Notes under the pieces: model-generated
Seen by the model: the letters and a program-made list of their open reading frames with translations, nothing else
The model's database searches: none
What the model was told of the DNA's origin: nothing
Part shown: piece by piece, positions 61,967 through 64,000 of the stretch
Layout of the letters: the number at the start of each line of letters is the position of its first letter
Numbering within the stretch: position 1 is the stretch's first letter
Position numbers and translations under genes: made by a program
Origin: RGIG7111 sp036839975
Lineage (GTDB): Bacteria > Bacillota > Clostridia > Peptostreptococcales > Anaerovoracaceae
NCBI GenBank assembly: GCA_036839975.1
Contig: DAISVU010000001.1
Span: 62,001-126,000, forward strand
Direction of reading: 5' to 3'
DNA: 64,000 nucleotides

Positions 61967-62674
61967 ATGAGATTAAACAAATACATAGCGGCTTGCGGTA
62001 TCGCAAGCAGGCGAAAAGCTGACCGGCTGATAGCGAACGGCAATGTAAAGGTAAACGGAGCTGTGGTGCGCGAAAAGGGGTACAGCACTGCAAAAGGTGA
62101 TATTATACGGATAAACGGCCGGAGAATCCTACCTGTGACTCATCACACATACATAATGCTGAACAAACCTAAGGGATATATAACGACTGTTACAGATGAC
62201 CGTGATCGAAAGACCGTTTCGGATCTTGTATCAGATGTGCAGGCAAGGCTTTTTCCTGTAGGCAGGCTTGACCGTGATACAATGGGGCTACTGATAATGA
62301 CAGATGATGGGGACTTGGCATATAAAATAACACATCCCGGCTATGAGATTACAAAGACGTACAGAGCTTTGATAACAGGTACAATATCGAAGGAAAAAAT
62401 TTGGGCGCTCAGAAACGGTGTTGATATCGGAGGGTTTGTAACTTCAAAAGCAAAGGTGGATATCATAAGGCAGAATAAAAAAAACACACTTATAGAGATA
62501 AGCATTCATGAAGGGAAAAACCGGCAGATAAGAAGGATGTTAAAGGCAGTTGGGAAAAGTGTTATACAACTTGAACGCGTTGCAATCGGGAAAGTGTACC
62601 TTGGAAAGCTTATGCAGGGGCATTACCGGAAACTCAGGCAGAATGAAATAGATTATTTGAAAGAATCGGACTGA
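61967..62674 (+). CDS. 23S rRNA pseudouridine synthase, RluB/RsuA family
   Basis: About 235 residues from ATG 61967 (GGAAAGG upstream); upstream in-frame starts at 61934 and 61961 are less well placed. An S4 RNA-binding domain (MRLNKYIAACGIASRRKADRLIANGNVKVNG) is followed by the catalytic domain with the Asp in VGRLDRDTMGLLIMTDDGDLA and the closing HEGKNRQIRRM. RluB modifies 23S rRNA around position 2605; assignment within the RluB/RsuA group is by operon context. Confidence 0.93.
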   Translation: MRLNKYIAACGIASRRKADRLIANGNVKVNGAVVREKGYSTAKGDIIRINGRRILPVTHHTYIMLNKPKGYITTVTDDRDRKTVSDLVSDVQARLFPVGRLDRDTMGLLIMTDDGDLAYKITHPGYEITKTYRALITGTISKEKIWALRNGVDIGGFVTSKAKVDIIRQNKKNTLIEISIHEGKNRQIRRMLKAVGKSVIQLERVAIGKVYLGKLMQGHYRKLRQNEIDYLKESD

Positions 62675-62679
62675 GAACA

Positions 62680-63951
62680 TCAGACAGAACCTTTTTTCAG
62701 GTATGAAGTTCTCACGGACTTAACGAAAGCGTCTATATCGTTTCTGCTCGTGAATACAGCTCTTGCACTTTTATTTTTGCCTCCGCCTCGGGCAGAGAAA
62801 TCGTTTGCGTGATTTTTTACATGTTTTCCGCAGTTAAAACTTCCGTCTGAAAACAGTAGAATCGTGCTGTCGCTTTCAGAAACTATAATAACCACACCTG
62901 AAGTTTCTTCCATAGCAGATTCACCGATTCTTCTCAGGTCATCTGCCTTCATGTCCGAATATTTGTATATATGTATTGTAGGTGCAGGTGCAGCTGCAAT
63001 ATCAGCCTTTATCTCTGAAACGCGCGATGCAATAACGGAACGTCGGAGTATGTCTAACTCTTCCTTTGCTGACTGAATCTTATGCTCGCGTGCATATATC
63101 TTTTTTAGAAGGTCATCGGTGCCTGCCGAGTATCTGATGCCAAGTTCCGTGATTATCTCATGCTTTTTATCGAAATCAGCCATGGCACGCTTTCCTGCTT
63201 CAAAGTAAATGCGGAACATATCCTTGTTCTTTTCCACCTTGTATATCTTAAGCAGACCGACTTGGCTCGATCTTGCAGGGTGGGTTCCGCAGCACGCAAC
63301 GCAGTCGGAAGGGTTGTTTTCATCTCCTACGCAGACTATGGTTATGTCTTCGTCTATTGACAGTTTTTTGCGTAGAGGCAGATTTTCCGCATCTTCTCTT
63401 TTGTCAAAGTGGCGCACGATAATTGGCAGGTCACTCCATATCACATTGTTTGTCATTTCTTCTGCTTTAAGGGCAGTTTCCCATGTTATAGTCTCGTATG
63501 CGGGATTGTCTTCCAGTCTCATATCTACGGTCATGTAGTCATCACCCATGTGAAAGCCCCGGTTTACAGCGCCGCAGAGTTTGTAAAACATCCCTGAGAG
63601 GATATGTTCGCCGCAGTGACGCTGCATGTTGTCAAAACGGTGCGCCCAATCGATTTTGCAGCGGACTCTCGCTCCTTCAGTAAGTGATGACGTATCATTG
63701 TGATCATCTAAAAGTATGCGGTGGAAAACAGTATTGTCTTGCTCATAAACATCTTTGACTTTAAAGCCGTTTATAGTTCCGGTGTCGCAGCTTTGACCGC
63801 CGCCGGCAGGGAAAAATACAGTGCGGTCTAAAGTGAGAATAAAAAAACAGCCGTTTTCTTTTTGTTTTTTCTCATATGGGGATATGCCTGTAATTTCAGC
63901 ATCGCAGGCCTGTAAATAGACATCTTTTTGAAAAAGCTTCTTCGTAATCAT
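62680..63951 (-). CDS. Alanyl-tRNA editing protein, AlaX-L type with DHHA1 domain
   Basis: A 423-residue stand-alone relative of the AlaRS editing half. Zinc and active-site motifs: FFPAGGGQSCDTG, HCGEHILSGMFYK (HxxxH) and CVACCGTHPARSSQVG (C-x3-H). The C-terminal DHHA1-like part ends with SARGGGKNKSARAV. It should hydrolyse mischarged tRNA (for example Ser- or Gly-tRNA-Ala) in trans. GGAG precedes the ATG at 63951. Confidence 0.93.
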   Translation of the reverse strand: MITKKLFQKDVYLQACDAEITGISPYEKKQKENGCFFILTLDRTVFFPAGGGQSCDTGTINGFKVKDVYEQDNTVFHRILLDDHNDTSSLTEGARVRCKIDWAHRFDNMQRHCGEHILSGMFYKLCGAVNRGFHMGDDYMTVDMRLEDNPAYETITWETALKAEEMTNNVIWSDLPIIVRHFDKREDAENLPLRKKLSIDEDITIVCVGDENNPSDCVACCGTHPARSSQVGLLKIYKVEKNKDMFRIYFEAGKRAMADFDKKHEIITELGIRYSAGTDDLLKKIYAREHKIQSAKEELDILRRSVIASRVSEIKADIAAAPAPTIHIYKYSDMKADDLRRIGESAMEETSGVVIIVSESDSTILLFSDGSFNCGKHVKNHANDFSARGGGKNKSARAVFTSRNDIDAFVKSVRTSYLKKGSV

Positions 63952-63984
63952 TTCTTCGACTCCTTTTGTTTTTTCTATGAAAGC

Positions 63985-63990
63985 ATTATA
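63985..63990 (-). promoter_or_regulatory. -10 element of the editing-protein gene (promoter cut by window end)
   Basis: TATAAT on the minus strand with an extended TATGC before it, about 34 bases upstream of the start codon. The -35 region would lie beyond base 64000. Confidence 0.5.
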
Positions 63991-64000
63991 GCATACATGC

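Noticed and set aside
1..64000. CRISPR array
   Set aside because: No regularly spaced direct repeats were seen; the only CRISPR-related item is the IscB element.

Overview
The window reads as a chromosome segment of an anaerobic low-to-mid GC Firmicute, probably a Eubacteriales member near the Anaerovoracaceae/Mogibacterium group. This placement rests on gene content (ScpA/ScpB, atpI-atpBEFHAGDC with a 75-residue c subunit, ECF transporter S component, UPF0182 protein, long clostridial-type glutamine synthetase, orphan CofE-like ligase, strong AGGAGG ribosome sites) and not on a marker-gene tree. Standard stop usage holds: UGA ends many genes.

Region 1 (1-14.0 kb) is a small secondary-metabolite locus. 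Ten tightly packed plus-strand genes encode a cut acyl-AMP ligase, two stand-alone carrier proteins, an unrecognised protein with weak oxidoreductase resemblance, a MacB-like ABC exporter (two genes), a type II thioesterase, an adenylation-carrier NRPS protein, a GNAT acyltransferase and a second acyl-AMP ligase. No condensation or ketosynthase domain is visible. Convergent to it, separated by a terminator, lies a minus-strand siderophore/corrinoid-type uptake operon (lipoprotein, permease, ATPase) with a methyltransferase. Together they look like production, export and uptake of an acylated amino-acid metallophore or similar small molecule.

Region 2 (14.2-21.9 kb) is accessory DNA. It holds a trypsin-like protease fused to a NUC1-type DNA/RNA endonuclease, a papain-like protease directly downstream, a Phd-like antitoxin without a toxin, a small secreted protein, and the remains of a conjugative element (double RadC/JAB protein and an ArdC-like gene). 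The ArdC-like gene is cut by an IscB/omega-RNA (HEARO) element whose iscB is frameshifted. The region ends at a tRNA-Lys(CTT) whose 3' end faces it and which has an A1-C72 mismatch.

Region 3 (22-64 kb) is mostly core chromosome: a zinc-ribbon membrane protein and UPF0182 protein, glutamine synthetase, serS, a Na+/solute symporter, SanA-like protein, prepilin peptidase, a metal-resistance operon (ArsR, HMA chaperone, P-type ATPase) with clear operator, a MocR regulator divergent from an ECF S component, a broken patatin, Sir2, SurE, isochorismatase, a DUF2156 protein, CoaBC, GlnRS, malic enzyme, a universal stress protein, a second prepilin-peptidase-like protein, TruA, dCMP deaminase, the full F1Fo ATP synthase operon, a CofE-like ligase, ScpA, ScpB, RluB and an AlaX-like editing protein.

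A striking general feature is the number of interrupted but otherwise intact genes: in-frame UGA in glutamine synthetase and in GlnRS (at a conserved Trp), a frameshift plus UAA in the patatin gene, frameshifts in iscB, and probable frame problems in the genes at 1142 and 14347. Either this strain is losing genes or the assembly carries point errors; raw reads would tell.
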